A DNA stretch of 64,000 nucleotides from Mariprofundus micogutta (GCF_001895085.1 NZ_BDFD01000008.1:45474-109473); one strand, 5' to 3'. Shown: positions 37,169 to 48,199, numbered from the stretch's first letter. The notes: generated by a model not told the origin, from the letters alone. A program made the numbers and translations.

Positions 37169-39655
37169 ATGAATAAACTGGCCAACACAGGAGTTGATCG
37201 CCTGGAACTGGCAAAACGTAACCCTGAGTATTCGCAGTCACTGACTCGCGCCATTCTTGTATTGCTCATCTGCATCTATTTTTTCTATACTGAGAATCAT
37301 CTCATACTTTCTGTAACCATTTCATATCTGCTTGTTTCAGTTGGATTTCTGGTTTGGATTGCTCTATCTCCCGATGATAACAGCAAGCGCAGGATTCTGA
37401 TGGCTGTTGGCGACATCGCCATCACAACATTCTGTATGCATCAAGCTGATGGCGAAGATGGCACCCTGTTTGTAGGGCTCTATCTGTGGATCATCACCGG
37501 CCATGCATTCCGCTACGGCATCAAATATGCCTACGTGGCAATGGCCCTTTCCGTGACTGGTTTTATCTCAGTCGTATTGATCAATCCATTCTGGCTTGAG
37601 CACCTGCACATGGCGGCTGGTAACCTGATTCTGATTCTGGTGGTACCTCTGTTCATGGTCAGCCTGATCAAAAAACTGCACCGCGCCATTGATGCTGCCG
37701 AAGCAGCCAATCGAGCCAAATCAGAGTTCATCGCCAACATGAGCCATGAACTGCGTACACCGCTGAATGGCATCATCGGTATGAATGATCTGCTACTGAG
37801 TACCACACTAAATTCGGAACAGAAGCGTTTCTCATTTGTCATCCGGGAATCTGCCTATCATCTACTGGGCCTGATCGAGCGCATTCTCGATACAGCGAAA
37901 ATTGAGGCTGGTAAACTCGAACTGCTTGATGAACCCTTTGACATGCACCAGTTGGTTCATGGCTCTGTTGCCATGTTTGAAGGGCAGGCAAAAGAAAAAG
38001 GAATCCGCATCGAACTTCACATCGAACCTGATGTTCCATTCGCCCTGATCGGCGATCCCAAACACATCAAACAGATTCTGCTGAATATTATCGGCAATGC
38101 GGTCAAGTTCACCGAACATGGACTGGTTACCGTAACCATTAAAGCGCTTGAAAACACGGACAAGACAAGTTTGCTGGAATTCAGTATTCGCGATACAGGT
38201 ATCGGCATCTCAAAAGAGGTGCAGCAGAATATTTTTGAACAGTTCAGCCAGGCTGATGCCAGTATAACCCGTCGTTTTGGTGGCACTGGCCTTGGCACTA
38301 CGATTGCAAAAAACCTGACCGAAATGATGGGTGGATCTATTCGTCTGCAAAGTAGCATGGGTGAGGGAAGCATATTCACGATCGTCATTGGCTTTGCGAA
38401 ACAGGCTGAAAAACAAAAAGCCCGAGACCTGAATCAGGCCCATGTCCTGCTGCTGGGAGAAAGAGCATCGCTCGGTAATATTGAAGCAATGCTGGAGCGC
38501 TGGGGCTCCAGTCATAGCGTGGTTGAAGATGAAAAGCTGCTGATGTCCACGCTTGTCGATGCATGGTCCGTCGGACAACCCTATGACGTACTGATGATCA
38601 ACAGAAATTCACTACACTGCAAACCAGAATTTATTGCCAATGCCATACGCGACAAACATGATCTGGCCGGTCTGGATATGATCCTGATCGATCCGGATCA
38701 GCAAAAGGGCAATGATCCGATTTTAATCGCATCCGGCTTTGCATCCGTCTTGCATCTGCCTGTTCAGGAGTCACTGCTGTTCAATGCCCTGCATGCATCA
38801 AGCATCATCCACCATTCGGAAGATGTAATCTCCATTGCCGACATTATGCAGAAAAAACTGGATTTTCCGCCTTTGAAAATTCTTCTTGCCGAAGATAACC
38901 CGGTCAATCAGGAAGTGGTCAATGAGGTTCTGAAAAAAGCCGGTCATCAGGTGAACATTGTTGATGATGGTGAAATGGCACTCGATGCACTGACCGAAGA
39001 CACCGAATACGATCTGGTTATTCTGGACATGAATATGCCCAGGGTAAGTGGACTGGAAGTACTCAAACAGTTTCGCTTCATGGATACCAGCGGCAGCACC
39101 CCGGTACTGATGCTTAGTGCGGATGTGATGCCGGAAACTATCAAGGAGTGCAGGGAAGCGGGTGCAAACGATTATCTGACCAAACCTGTACAGATTGCTG
39201 CCTTGCTGGAGAAAGTAGCTGCTTTCAGCAAACCTTCTCCAGCCACTGTCCACAAGCAGGAAACCAAACCGGATTCTGATTCAAAGCCTGAGTTGGACAG
39301 GGCAGTACTGGGTGAACTGTTCAGCCTGATTCGCTCCAGCGCGAAACGAGAGTACATCTATCAAACATTTGAAAAGAGTGGCGCAGAACATCTATTTCAT
39401 TTGGACAGCGCCGCCAATCAGGGAGATCTGGGCATGTTTCAACTAAGGGTACATAGCCTGAAAGGCAGTGCCTCCACACTGGGTATCAGTAAAATGGTTA
39501 CCATATGTAATGATATTGAGTCCTGTGCAACTGCGATCACCCGGGAACAAATGCAGGTCTATGTCAGGCAAATGACAGCTGCTTTCCATGAAGGTCTGGA
39601 GTTGCTGAAGGAATACATGCAGCAGAGCGATCCCTATTTCAGAGAATCAGAGTAG
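37169..39655 (+). CDS. rpfC: RpfC-like hybrid sensor kinase (candidate DSF receptor)
   Basis: This 828-residue inner-membrane hybrid kinase has about five hydrophobic segments in residues 25-180, then HisKA with [17 protein letters not shown] (His193), HATPase ([26 protein letters not shown]), a degenerate receiver-like segment (about 430-560), an intact receiver (Asp620 in [13 protein letters not shown]) and a C-terminal HPt (His762 in VHSLKGSAS). That is the RpfC plan plus an extra pseudo-receiver. The start at 37169 follows GGGGG; an ORF from 37067 is possible. It is convergent with an rpfF-like gene, as in Xanthomonas. DSF binding is inferred. Confidence 0.85.
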   Translation: MNKLANTGVDRLELAKRNPEYSQSLTRAILVLLICIYFFYTENHLILSVTISYLLVSVGFLVWIALSPDDNSKRRILMAVGDIAITTFCMHQADGEDGTLFVGLYLWIITGHAFRYGIKYAYVAMALSVTGFISVVLINPFWLEHLHMAAGNLILILVVPLFMVSLIKKLHRAIDAAEAANRAKSEFIANMSHELRTPLNGIIGMNDLLLSTTLNSEQKRFSFVIRESAYHLLGLIERILDTAKIEAGKLELLDEPFDMHQLVHGSVAMFEGQAKEKGIRIELHIEPDVPFALIGDPKHIKQILLNIIGNAVKFTEHGLVTVTIKALENTDKTSLLEFSIRDTGIGISKEVQQNIFEQFSQADASITRRFGGTGLGTTIAKNLTEMMGGSIRLQSSMGEGSIFTIVIGFAKQAEKQKARDLNQAHVLLLGERASLGNIEAMLERWGSSHSVVEDEKLLMSTLVDAWSVGQPYDVLMINRNSLHCKPEFIANAIRDKHDLAGLDMILIDPDQQKGNDPILIASGFASVLHLPVQESLLFNALHASSIIHHSEDVISIADIMQKKLDFPPLKILLAEDNPVNQEVVNEVLKKAGHQVNIVDDGEMALDALTEDTEYDLVILDMNMPRVSGLEVLKQFRFMDTSGSTPVLMLSADVMPETIKECREAGANDYLTKPVQIAALLEKVAAFSKPSPATVHKQETKPDSDSKPELDRAVLGELFSLIRSSAKREYIYQTFEKSGAEHLFHLDSAANQGDLGMFQLRVHSLKGSASTLGISKMVTICNDIESCATAITREQMQVYVRQMTAAFHEGLELLKEYMQQSDPYFRESE

Positions 39656-39661
39656 GATCCA

Positions 39662-39696
39662 GCATGCCCCGGGAGAACTAATCTCCCGGAGCATGC
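39662..39696. terminator. Strong hairpin between convergent rpfC- and rpfF-like genes
   Basis: GCATGC and CCGGGAGA pair with TCTCCCGG and GCATGC around a short ACTAA loop, with one mismatched pair. It starts six bases after the kinase stop. There is no T-tract, so it may be a bidirectional transcript-end hairpin and not a classic intrinsic terminator. Confidence 0.6.
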
Positions 39697-39729
39697 ATTG
39701 AATGATACCTGAACGATCAGTGTGGCAGA

Positions 39730-40572
39730 TTAGCCAACCCGCTGCGTCTGACGTTTCACCAACCGCTCCATCATACGCAGATCCCTGGCATCCAGTTGAA
39801 ATGCCGTATCCACCCAGATTCTGGAGGTCTGCATCAGTTCTTCATAGGTGATAGAATTACAGCATCGTTTGGCCTTGCGGAATGCACGATAACCATTTCT
39901 CAGACGGCTCTCCTTTTTGATATAGTCATATACCGCCTGTCTTCCCTCGCCATCTTCAGCCAGCACATCAACCACACCCAGATCAAACATCTCTTCAGCA
40001 CTGTACAATCTGCCGCTAAGAACCAATCGCTCCGCTGCTGCCATACCAATTTTTCTGGATAACTGATTATAGGCTCCTGCCCCGGGGAACAAATTGAACA
40101 GGATATCAGGTAGTCCCATTTTTGCACTGCGCTCAGCAATCAAGACTTCACTTGAGATGGCGCATTCGAATCCGCCTCCCAGAGTATCGCCCTGCACAAG
40201 AGATATCGTGGTGATGTTGCCGTTGATGCCATTATAGTTTCGCATAAACATCTCATTACACATGCTGACGTAGTGCATCAGCGCATCCCTGTCTCCACGT
40301 CCGATGAGTTCAAGGAACAGATTCAGATCACCTCCAAGATTAAAAATTCCGGGGACCTGGGAACCGGCAACCACATACTGAACCCGCTCCTGATGAGTGA
40401 GAATGTCACACCAGTCCAATATTTCAGATACCAGCTCGGGGGTGAAACATGGCCTTGGACTGGCATTCATATACATCCATGCCAATCCCAGCTCCTCTTC
40501 GTAACAAATATTCAGATTGTGATAAGCATGCACTTCATTATTAAGGTTTGGTCGTCTCTGTTGTTCCATCAT
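39730..40572 (-). CDS. rpfF: RpfF-like DSF synthase (crotonase superfamily)
   Basis: This 280-residue protein is a crotonase of the RpfF type, the enzyme that makes cis-2-unsaturated fatty-acid signals from acyl-ACP. Matching motifs are FNLGGDLNLFLELI, SLVQGDTLGGGFECAIS with Glu136, IAERSAKMGLPD, ILFNLFPGAGAY and GVVDVLAEDGEG. The second catalytic Glu (Glu161 in Xanthomonas) is Asp156 here. The ATG at 40572 follows GGAG by six bases; the upstream extension is rejected. Its only obvious partner is the convergent rpfC-like kinase. No rpfB or rpfG is in the window. Confidence 0.85.
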   Translation of the reverse strand: MMEQQRRPNLNNEVHAYHNLNICYEEELGLAWMYMNASPRPCFTPELVSEILDWCDILTHQERVQYVVAGSQVPGIFNLGGDLNLFLELIGRGDRDALMHYVSMCNEMFMRNYNGINGNITTISLVQGDTLGGGFECAISSEVLIAERSAKMGLPDILFNLFPGAGAYNQLSRKIGMAAAERLVLSGRLYSAEEMFDLGVVDVLAEDGEGRQAVYDYIKKESRLRNGYRAFRKAKRCCNSITYEELMQTSRIWVDTAFQLDARDLRMMERLVKRQTQRVG

Positions 40573-40730
40573 GTGAAACTCCTTTTCTTGTTGTATTTCG
40601 AGGATTCCGGTCCTCGCAGGTCTGAGCATGAACCTGTTTTTGCCGATGCGTCAATTATTCGACGGTGAATGGTGGCTAATTCACTCACTTCAACCTCGAC
40701 TGATAGAATTCCGGGTGTATCTTTTGAGAC

Positions 40731-40973
40731 ATGAGTGACCAGCACATTATTTTTGACACACCTGAAGCATGGAGAGATGAGGCAATGAAGCGGTCTCCTG
40801 TCATTGATGCTGAGGAATCAAGACAACGACAAAACTTTGCCGATAGTCATAATCGACAGCAGGGCATATCCGACCCGGATATCCTGAATGATCAGCAGTT
40901 ATATATTCTGGGTAAAATGGATATGGAGGAATATGAGCAATACCTTCTGTTCAAACATTCACAAGCCAGGTAA
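40731..40973 (+). CDS. Small hydrophilic protein of unknown function
   Basis: This 80-residue acidic protein (start MSDQHIIFDTPEAWRDEAMK, end YEQYLLFKHSQAR) is likely helical with no membrane segment. The C-terminal helix resembles VbhA-type antitoxins, but no toxin gene is adjacent, so that reading is not supported. It lies 23 bases before the TauE gene and may be cotranscribed. No strong Shine-Dalgarno is visible. Confidence 0.5.
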   Translation: MSDQHIIFDTPEAWRDEAMKRSPVIDAEESRQRQNFADSHNRQQGISDPDILNDQQLYILGKMDMEEYEQYLLFKHSQAR

Positions 40974-40996
40974 GCCCGCAGAGTCAGACGTCATTC

Positions 40997-41800
40997 ATGC
41001 CTGAATTTGATCTCAATCTGATCGTCTACGGCCTTGCAGTCGGACTGGCTGCAGGACTGATCGGTGGCATGCTGGCCGGATTGGCAGGGGTTGGTGGTGG
41101 CCTGGTGTACGTGCCTCTGTTTTATGCTCTGATGCCGGATATAGATAAAGGCATCAGCATGCATGTGTTTGCCAGCATGGTGGCAATAGTGATCACCGGT
41201 TTATTTTCCGCCCGGGCCCACTGGCGACTGCAACATGTGAATATTCCAGGGCTGACCCAGCTACTTCCCGGACTCATTATCGGGGCAGCTTTGGGACTGT
41301 GGAGCACGCTACATATAGATGAGATCTGGGTACTGCTCTGTCTCTCCCTGCTCAATGCCTGGGTCGCATACGATTATGGCAAAAGGATAAAACCGGCGAA
41401 ATCAGAAGCGCCGTCACTTCATCTGCTCTCTGGCCCCATCGGCTATATTTCGGGCTTTCTGGGCATTGGCGGCGGCACCATGCTGGTACCCCTGCTTCGA
41501 CGGCACATCAAGCTACGCCTTGCAGTTGGCACGTCCGCAGTAGCCGGTGCTGTCATGGCTGCATCTGCTGTGACTATCAACGTAACATTGGAAACAAGCT
41601 GGCAACTTCAATTTTCTGCACACCGGGAATTTCTCTTGTCTGCCTGGTTGGGCATATTGCTGATTTTGCCAGCCAGCAGCACATGGGCCGCAGCTTTGCA
41701 TACATCGGTTGCTGAGCTCAGCTTGCGTATGATCCTGAAATCTATCTTCATTGCCTTATCGGCAGGACTCTTTATCGCAGCCCTCTTGGCAGGTTTATGA
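40997..41800 (+). CDS. TauE/SafE-family membrane exporter
   Basis: This 267-residue protein has about eight transmembrane segments and the duplicated TauE/SafE motif: GLIGGMLAGLAGVGGGLVYVP and a second IGGGTMLVPLL. Family members export sulfite or sulfoacetate-like anions; the substrate here is unknown. It ends convergent with rodA, overlapping its last codons by six bases. Confidence 0.9.
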   Translation: MPEFDLNLIVYGLAVGLAAGLIGGMLAGLAGVGGGLVYVPLFYALMPDIDKGISMHVFASMVAIVITGLFSARAHWRLQHVNIPGLTQLLPGLIIGAALGLWSTLHIDEIWVLLCLSLLNAWVAYDYGKRIKPAKSEAPSLHLLSGPIGYISGFLGIGGGTMLVPLLRRHIKLRLAVGTSAVAGAVMAASAVTINVTLETSWQLQFSAHREFLLSAWLGILLILPASSTWAAALHTSVAELSLRMILKSIFIALSAGLFIAALLAGL

Positions 41801-42898
41801 TAACGGGCTACCCGGGCGCTGCCACGGAATCCTGTCTTTGGACTCTATACTGACGCGCATCACCAGACCGAGTGCAGCCAGCATTGTCACCATGGCTGAA
41901 CCACCATAACTGATGAAAGGAAGTGGCAAGCCTACAACCGGAAAAATACCGGAAACCATGCCGATATTAACCGTGATATAGAGCATAAAGATAGATGCCA
42001 CCCCGATACATATCAGTGATGCAAAACGGCTGTGCGCGCGGGAACTCACCATCAGAATTCGTGTAATCAGGGATATGTATAGCAACAGTAAAAACATCAC
42101 AGCTATAAAACCGCCCTCTTCAGCCAGCACTGCGAAGATAAAATCAGTATGCTGCTCAGGCAGAAAATGCAGGCGCCCCTGCGTACCCTGCAGAAAGCCT
42201 TTACCAGTCAAACCACCCGAGCCAATAGCAATGGTCGATTGAATAACATGATAACCCGCCCCCAGAGGATCGGACTGGGGATCAAGCAGTGTTAACACCC
42301 GCTGCTTCTGATAATCATGCATGAAATGCCACAGTACAGGCAGTGACCCGATCGCCGCGATCACCGCCAAACCAAACCAGCGCCAGGGTAGCCCTGCAGC
42401 AATAAACATGGATGTGGCAGCAAACAACAGCACCAGTGTCGTACCCAGATCCGGCTGGTTCACAATCAGTGCCGCAGGAACCACAGCAAGCAGCAAAGCG
42501 GTGCCAATTTCCCGAAGGGATCTTGGCTCTTTTGTGGCAAACCAACTGGCCAGAATCAACATCAGCGCCCACTTCATCAACTCTGAAGGTTGCAGATTGA
42601 AGAAACCCAGATTCAGCCAGCGTCTGGCCCCCATCTGCACATCTCCCACCAGAGGTACCAACACCAGTAGCAGTAGCGCCACGATATAAAATGGCCAGCT
42701 GATCAGGCCAAGCAGGCGCAAGGGTACAAAACATATAACCATGAATGCGGCAAACCCGATACCCCAGTAGGTAAGCTGTTTCTGCCATAGCCCTACATCA
42801 CCCTGATGCACAGCAGCATAGAGGGTAACCATCCCCAGTACTGCCAGGCAAATAATCAGCATAAGCAGTATCCAGTCCACACCTCGCAATAAGCGCAT
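41795..42898 (-). CDS. rodA: Peptidoglycan glycosyltransferase RodA (SEDS family)
   Basis: This roughly 367-residue SEDS polymerase builds lateral-wall peptidoglycan with PBP2. It has about ten membrane segments, LNLGFFNLQPSELMKWALML, QPDLGTTLVLLFAA and GLTGKGFLQGTQGRLHFLPEQHTDFIFAVLAEE. It begins at the ATG overlapping the mrdA stop (TGATG); a GTG one codon earlier is possible. It is the last gene of the mreBCD-mrdA-rodA operon. Confidence 0.95.
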   Translation of the reverse strand: MRLLRGVDWILLMLIICLAVLGMVTLYAAVHQGDVGLWQKQLTYWGIGFAAFMVICFVPLRLLGLISWPFYIVALLLLVLVPLVGDVQMGARRWLNLGFFNLQPSELMKWALMLILASWFATKEPRSLREIGTALLLAVVPAALIVNQPDLGTTLVLLFAATSMFIAAGLPWRWFGLAVIAAIGSLPVLWHFMHDYQKQRVLTLLDPQSDPLGAGYHVIQSTIAIGSGGLTGKGFLQGTQGRLHFLPEQHTDFIFAVLAEEGGFIAVMFLLLLYISLITRILMVSSRAHSRFASLICIGVASIFMLYITVNIGMVSGIFPVVGLPLPFISYGGSAMVTMLAALGLVMRVSIESKDRIPWQRPGSPLS

Positions 42899-44724
42899 CA
42901 CTTGTCTGCCGCCTGTTCTTGTTCCTGAGCAGCCAGAACATTAATCACAGCTGCCGCAACCGGTGCAGCATCACTGCCGCCGTGACCACCATGCTCGACG
43001 AAAACAGCGATGGCAATCTTTGGATCCTCATACGGTGCATAACCCATAAACCATGCATGATCCTGATGACGCCTTAAAATCTGTTCCGGCGTATAACCTT
43101 CTTTCTCATCATCCTGTGACATCTGAATCACCTGCGCCGTACCTGTTTTACCTGCCACTTTCCATGCCGCATTCGCCAACGCCCGATGCGCTGTCCCATA
43201 AGGCTTTTCCACCACACCGCGCATAGCTTTTTGAACTGTCTTCAGATGTCTCGGCTCAACACTGGCCTGATGTAACACTTCAGGCTCTACTCCGGCCAGG
43301 AGCTGAGGCTTCAGTACTTTGCCGCCATTGGCTACTGCGGCTGTCATGCGAGCCATTTGCAGCGGTGTAACCGTTAACGCCCCCTGCCCGATAGAAGCAA
43401 TCATGGTTTCACCACGGAACCATTTCTTGCGTTTACTGGACTCATTTTTCATCGCCGCCATCATGTAAGGACGATGCGCTGGAATGACACCGCGAGACTC
43501 CGGCGACAAGTCGATTCGTGTCTTCTCACCCAGGCCCCACTGCAATGCAGCATCAGAAATTTCCTCCATGCCCATCTGATCACCAAGTTCATAAAAATAG
43601 ACATCACAGGAACGAATCAAAGCATCCTGCATCGTAACCCTGCCGTGTCCGGTTCGCTTCCAGCAGCGTAATTTTCTGTCTGCCAACTCCAGATAACCCG
43701 GACATGTCGTGTGTCCCCTGGCCAGATGTGCGCCCGCATGCAAACCGGCAAGACTGGTGATCACTTTAAATGTTGAGGCCGGCGGATAGGCCGCCTGCGT
43801 AGCCCGATTGAGCAATGGCTTCTCAATATTGTTCAACCATTCCTGCCACTGCTCAGATTCCAGCCCTGTAATAAAACGATTCGTATCGTATCCCGGCTGA
43901 CTCAATAGCGTAATGACTTCGCCGCTATGCACATCCATTACCACTACCGCACCGGTTCGATCACCCAATGCATCTGCAGCGGCCTGCTGAACTTCTGCAT
44001 CCAGCGCCAACCGAAGCTGTTGGCCCATCGTCGACGGCGTACGTTTATTTACAGCAATACGACGACCAAGTGCATCAACCTCTTCCTGCTGATAACCAAG
44101 ACTGCCATGCAGTACTTTTTCATAGGATTTTTCCACACCGGTTCTGCCGACAAATTCATTGGCAAGAAAACCTTCATCGGTATCGGATTTTCTGGCCAGC
44201 GAGAGATAACCCACGAGATGTGAGGTTAGTTCGGCATACGGATATTGACGATAACTTCCCGCCTCAACGTCGATGCCGGGCATATGATGTAATCTGGCCG
44301 CTATTGGAGAGACCTGCAGCCACTGCAACTTGTCATCAAGAAGGATGGGTCTGTCAGGACGGGAACGTTTGATACGCTTATGGATATTTGCCAGTTTGTC
44401 CGGACTCCATTGCAATATCCCGGAGAGCTTCTTCAATGTGACATCAAGGTCTTTGACACGTTCTGGAATCAGCTGCACCTGATATGCGATCCTGTTTACA
44501 GCAAGGCCCTTGCCCTGACGGTCTACAATTTCACCACGAACAGGCAGAACAGGAACAATATTCAGGCGATTATTATCAGCCTGAAGCGCCAGCTTCTCGT
44601 GTTCCAGCCATTGCAGTTGCAGCAAATGCATGGCCAGCAGGCCGAGAAATATGGGTGTAGCTGCAAAAAAGAACAGCATACGCACATCGAAGCGCTGGCG
44701 TCCCTCAAGCTGTTGCTTTTGCAT
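42898..44724 (-). CDS. mrdA: Penicillin-binding protein 2 (elongasome transpeptidase)
   Basis: This 608-residue protein has an N-terminal membrane anchor (MLFFFAATPIFLGLLAMHL), the dimerisation domain and the transpeptidase domain with active-site PPASTFK, SCD and VAGKTGTAQV motifs. It crosslinks lateral-wall peptidoglycan together with RodA. The start overlaps the mreD end by twenty bases, so translation is likely coupled. Confidence 0.96.
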   Translation of the reverse strand: MQKQQLEGRQRFDVRMLFFFAATPIFLGLLAMHLLQLQWLEHEKLALQADNNRLNIVPVLPVRGEIVDRQGKGLAVNRIAYQVQLIPERVKDLDVTLKKLSGILQWSPDKLANIHKRIKRSRPDRPILLDDKLQWLQVSPIAARLHHMPGIDVEAGSYRQYPYAELTSHLVGYLSLARKSDTDEGFLANEFVGRTGVEKSYEKVLHGSLGYQQEEVDALGRRIAVNKRTPSTMGQQLRLALDAEVQQAAADALGDRTGAVVVMDVHSGEVITLLSQPGYDTNRFITGLESEQWQEWLNNIEKPLLNRATQAAYPPASTFKVITSLAGLHAGAHLARGHTTCPGYLELADRKLRCWKRTGHGRVTMQDALIRSCDVYFYELGDQMGMEEISDAALQWGLGEKTRIDLSPESRGVIPAHRPYMMAAMKNESSKRKKWFRGETMIASIGQGALTVTPLQMARMTAAVANGGKVLKPQLLAGVEPEVLHQASVEPRHLKTVQKAMRGVVEKPYGTAHRALANAAWKVAGKTGTAQVIQMSQDDEKEGYTPEQILRRHQDHAWFMGYAPYEDPKIAIAVFVEHGGHGGSDAAPVAAAVINVLAAQEQEQAADK

Positions 44725-45112
44725 ACAACCCCGTTAGCAGATACCAGACCGGCACACACAGGCACAGGGTCAACAGTATAGCCTGCATTGCCCATCCCCA
44801 GGCCACCAGACTCAGAATTGCCGCAGCCATGATAACCACACGCTGGGGAATACCCGGCCCCAGGTGCCTGTCGAAATAGATCATGGCCAGTGGAATCAAA
44901 GCCATGACAATAAAGCTGCTGCCAAATGACCAGTGCAGTATCACGTCATGCAGAAATGTGCATGGCAGAACCCATATCCAGTTATGTCTGTGAGCCAGTA
45001 TCGCCGCCAGCAACAGTGCCAGCGCCCAGTCCGGCTGCATGAGCGAAGCTGAAAATGCCAGATTCAGGCTCATACCCAGAAACGAAATCAGCGTGACAGT
45101 TAGCGCTATCAT
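44705..45112 (-). CDS. mreD: Rod-shape determining protein MreD
   Basis: This 135-residue protein is a small polytopic membrane component of the elongasome with four or five hydrophobic segments. It lies between mreC and mrdA, overlapping both (four bases and twenty bases). MreD sequences are poorly conserved, so position is the main evidence along with length and hydrophobicity. Confidence 0.9.
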   Translation of the reverse strand: MIALTVTLISFLGMSLNLAFSASLMQPDWALALLLAAILAHRHNWIWVLPCTFLHDVILHWSFGSSFIVMALIPLAMIYFDRHLGPGIPQRVVIMAAAILSLVAWGWAMQAILLTLCLCVPVWYLLTGLYAKATA

Positions 45113-45897
45113 GGTGTCGCATGCAGGTGTGATGCCACCGCCAACCAGTTATCACGCTGCCAATGCGCTACAGGCTCAGCAGAAACTTTTACAAACAACT
45201 GCCCTGCAACAGGTGTCACCTCTGTAATTCTGGCAACGGCTATACCGGGAGGAAACAGTCCACCAGCACCGCTTGTGTAAAGAATTTCTCCGGTTTTGGG
45301 GGCAATATCCAGAGGTACAAAATCGATAGCCAGACTTTCGCCCTGACCACGAGCCAGTGCCGCTAATGCAGTTCGGGGAATCGTTACCGGCACAGAAATG
45401 GACGCATCAAATACGGTACGTACCGTAGCATGGTCCTCGGAAATGCTGTCAACAACCCCGACCAGCCCCTCGCTGGATACAATCACATCATCTTTTGAAA
45501 CACCGTAAACCTGCAGCAGAATTCGCTGACTCATTTTTTCCGGACTACGGCCACGAACCTTTGCTGCATGCCAGCGATAACCTGTAATGCCTGATATATC
45601 GAGAATTTTGCGCAGCTGGCGATTTTCCTCGCGCAGGGCATTCGATTCCTGAATCAATGCCGCCTGTTGCTGCGCCTTTTTTTGGAAGGCAAGGTATTGT
45701 TCCTGAAGTTTTTCGCTATCAGTAAACCAGAGACTGAGAGAATTCCACCACTGTACCGGCTTCTGCAGAGCCTCCAGTGCCGGCCATGTTGCCAGCATGG
45801 GCCACGAGCCCACTGAAAGTCTGGATACAGAAAGCAGAGCGATGATGATGAACAGTCCAATCAGCCACGGCTTATAGCGGCGCCTGATAAGGCCCAT
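45109..45897 (-). CDS. mreC: Rod-shape determining protein MreC
   Basis: This 262-residue bitopic protein has a membrane anchor near residues 12-28 (LIGLFIIIALLSVSRLSVG), a coiled-coil around residues 55-100 and a periplasmic beta domain with GRSPEKMSQRILLQVYG and GLVGVVDSISEDHATVRTV. It links MreB filaments to the wall machinery. It follows mreB by three bases. Confidence 0.95.
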   Translation of the reverse strand: MGLIRRRYKPWLIGLFIIIALLSVSRLSVGSWPMLATWPALEALQKPVQWWNSLSLWFTDSEKLQEQYLAFQKKAQQQAALIQESNALREENRQLRKILDISGITGYRWHAAKVRGRSPEKMSQRILLQVYGVSKDDVIVSSEGLVGVVDSISEDHATVRTVFDASISVPVTIPRTALAALARGQGESLAIDFVPLDIAPKTGEILYTSGAGGLFPPGIAVARITEVTPVAGQLFVKVSAEPVAHWQRDNWLAVASHLHATP

Positions 45898-45900
45898 CTG

Positions 45901-46974
<1,074 letters not shown>

Positions 46975-47078
46975 CTAGTTGTATAAACAGGACAGGTAAA
47001 GTGATGCAAGTGACATTTCAGGCATTAATTTAACGATAACTTGAAAAGAAAACCTGATGCTCATGCGAATCCCTGCGT

Positions 47079-47837
47079 CTACTCAAACTCGACCCATACA
47101 GGCGCATGATCGCTGGGCCGCTCCATGGCCCGGTATTCAGTGTCCACACCGGCCTCCATCGCCTTCATATTTGCAGTGGCCAGTTGATGATCTATTCGCA
47201 AGCCCCATGAACGACGAAATGCATTCATACGATAATCCCACCAACTGAACAGCGGCGTATCTGTATGCAGGCTGCGTACCGTATCAACAAGGCCAAGCCC
47301 CAGGAAATCTGCAAACACCTGACGCTCGGGCGGTGAGCAGGTAATCTTTCCCGACCAGCGGGCAGGGTCATGCACATCAATATCTGCCGGTGCAATATTG
47401 TAATCACCAAGCAGCACCAGCCTTTCATGCTTGTCCATCTCATCTTTCAGGAAATCGGCAAATGAAGCCAACCAGCGGAATTTATAGGCATATTTATCCG
47501 AACCTACTTCCTGACCATTGGGAATATAGACATTGATGATGCGAACACCTTCTATCGTTGCTGCCAGAAGCCGGCGCTGCGGATCATCCAGATCAGGCAC
47601 GTCCATGATCAGATCACTTGCAGCTTTACGACTGATAATCGCTACCCCGTTATAAGTTTTTTGCCCGGAATAGACCGCCTGATAGCCGGCATTCTGAATC
47701 TCTTCAGCCGGAAATTTCTCATCCGGCAATTTGGTCTCCTGAAGACACAGGACATCGGGCCTGTGTTTCTCCAGAAACAGCAGCACATGGGCAAGACGTA
47801 CATTCAGCGAGTTCACATTCCAGGTAACAATTTTCAC
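47079..47837 (-). CDS. xthA: Exodeoxyribonuclease III (AP endonuclease)
   Basis: This 252-residue base-excision-repair enzyme has MKIVTWNVNSLNVRL, LCLQETKLPDEKFP, GDYNIAPADIDVHDP and the C-terminal RIDHQLAT and SDHAPVWVEF, the full set of exonuclease III motifs. It starts with GTG at 47837. It appears monocistronic. Confidence 0.95.
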   Translation of the reverse strand: MKIVTWNVNSLNVRLAHVLLFLEKHRPDVLCLQETKLPDEKFPAEEIQNAGYQAVYSGQKTYNGVAIISRKAASDLIMDVPDLDDPQRRLLAATIEGVRIINVYIPNGQEVGSDKYAYKFRWLASFADFLKDEMDKHERLVLLGDYNIAPADIDVHDPARWSGKITCSPPERQVFADFLGLGLVDTVRSLHTDTPLFSWWDYRMNAFRRSWGLRIDHQLATANMKAMEAGVDTEYRAMERPSDHAPVWVEFE

Positions 47838-47977
47838 AGCTGTGATATTGAATGACCTGGCTCACAGTCACAAGCACTAATCGCCAGTAGCGTTGGCACA
47901 AGCCATGCTTAATGTTTAAACAAGCAGGAGAGATAATTTATTGAATCACAGCTACGCAAAACGGTAAAGGAGGATTC

Positions 47978-48196
47978 ATGATGAATGCACAACGCGCTCA
48001 AACCATTGCGAAATCATTTGCACGTATCAATTCATTTGCTGTCGAACACACCAGGAAAGGTGTGCTGGTGCACTATCTGAATAACCATGCTTATTTTGTT
48101 CGCGAAGCCTGTTTCTGGGCCTTTGCCTTCAATCTCGGACGCATCGTTCACGAAGAGGGTCAGATTGCTGAAATAGAGGCCAAACTTAGCGCTTAG
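47978..48196 (+). CDS. Conserved-looking 72-residue protein of unknown function
   Basis: The protein (MMNAQRAQTIAKSFARINSF, then HTRKGVLVHYLNNHAYFVRE and FNLGRIVHEE) is small, basic and aromatic-rich. A GGAGG lies six bases upstream of the first ATG, the best such site in this area. It is convergent with lgt. No family is recognised and no function is proposed. Confidence 0.65.
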   Translation: MMNAQRAQTIAKSFARINSFAVEHTRKGVLVHYLNNHAYFVREACFWAFAFNLGRIVHEEGQIAEIEAKLSA

Positions 48197-48199
48197 AGT

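Noticed and set aside
39730..40572. Ordinary enoyl-CoA hydratase of fatty-acid breakdown
   Set aside because: The motifs around the active site, notably FNLGGDL and LFNLFPGAGAY, and the neighbouring RpfC-like kinase fit a DSF synthase better.
40731..40973. VbhA-type antitoxin
   Set aside because: The resemblance is limited to a helical end and there is no adjacent toxin gene.
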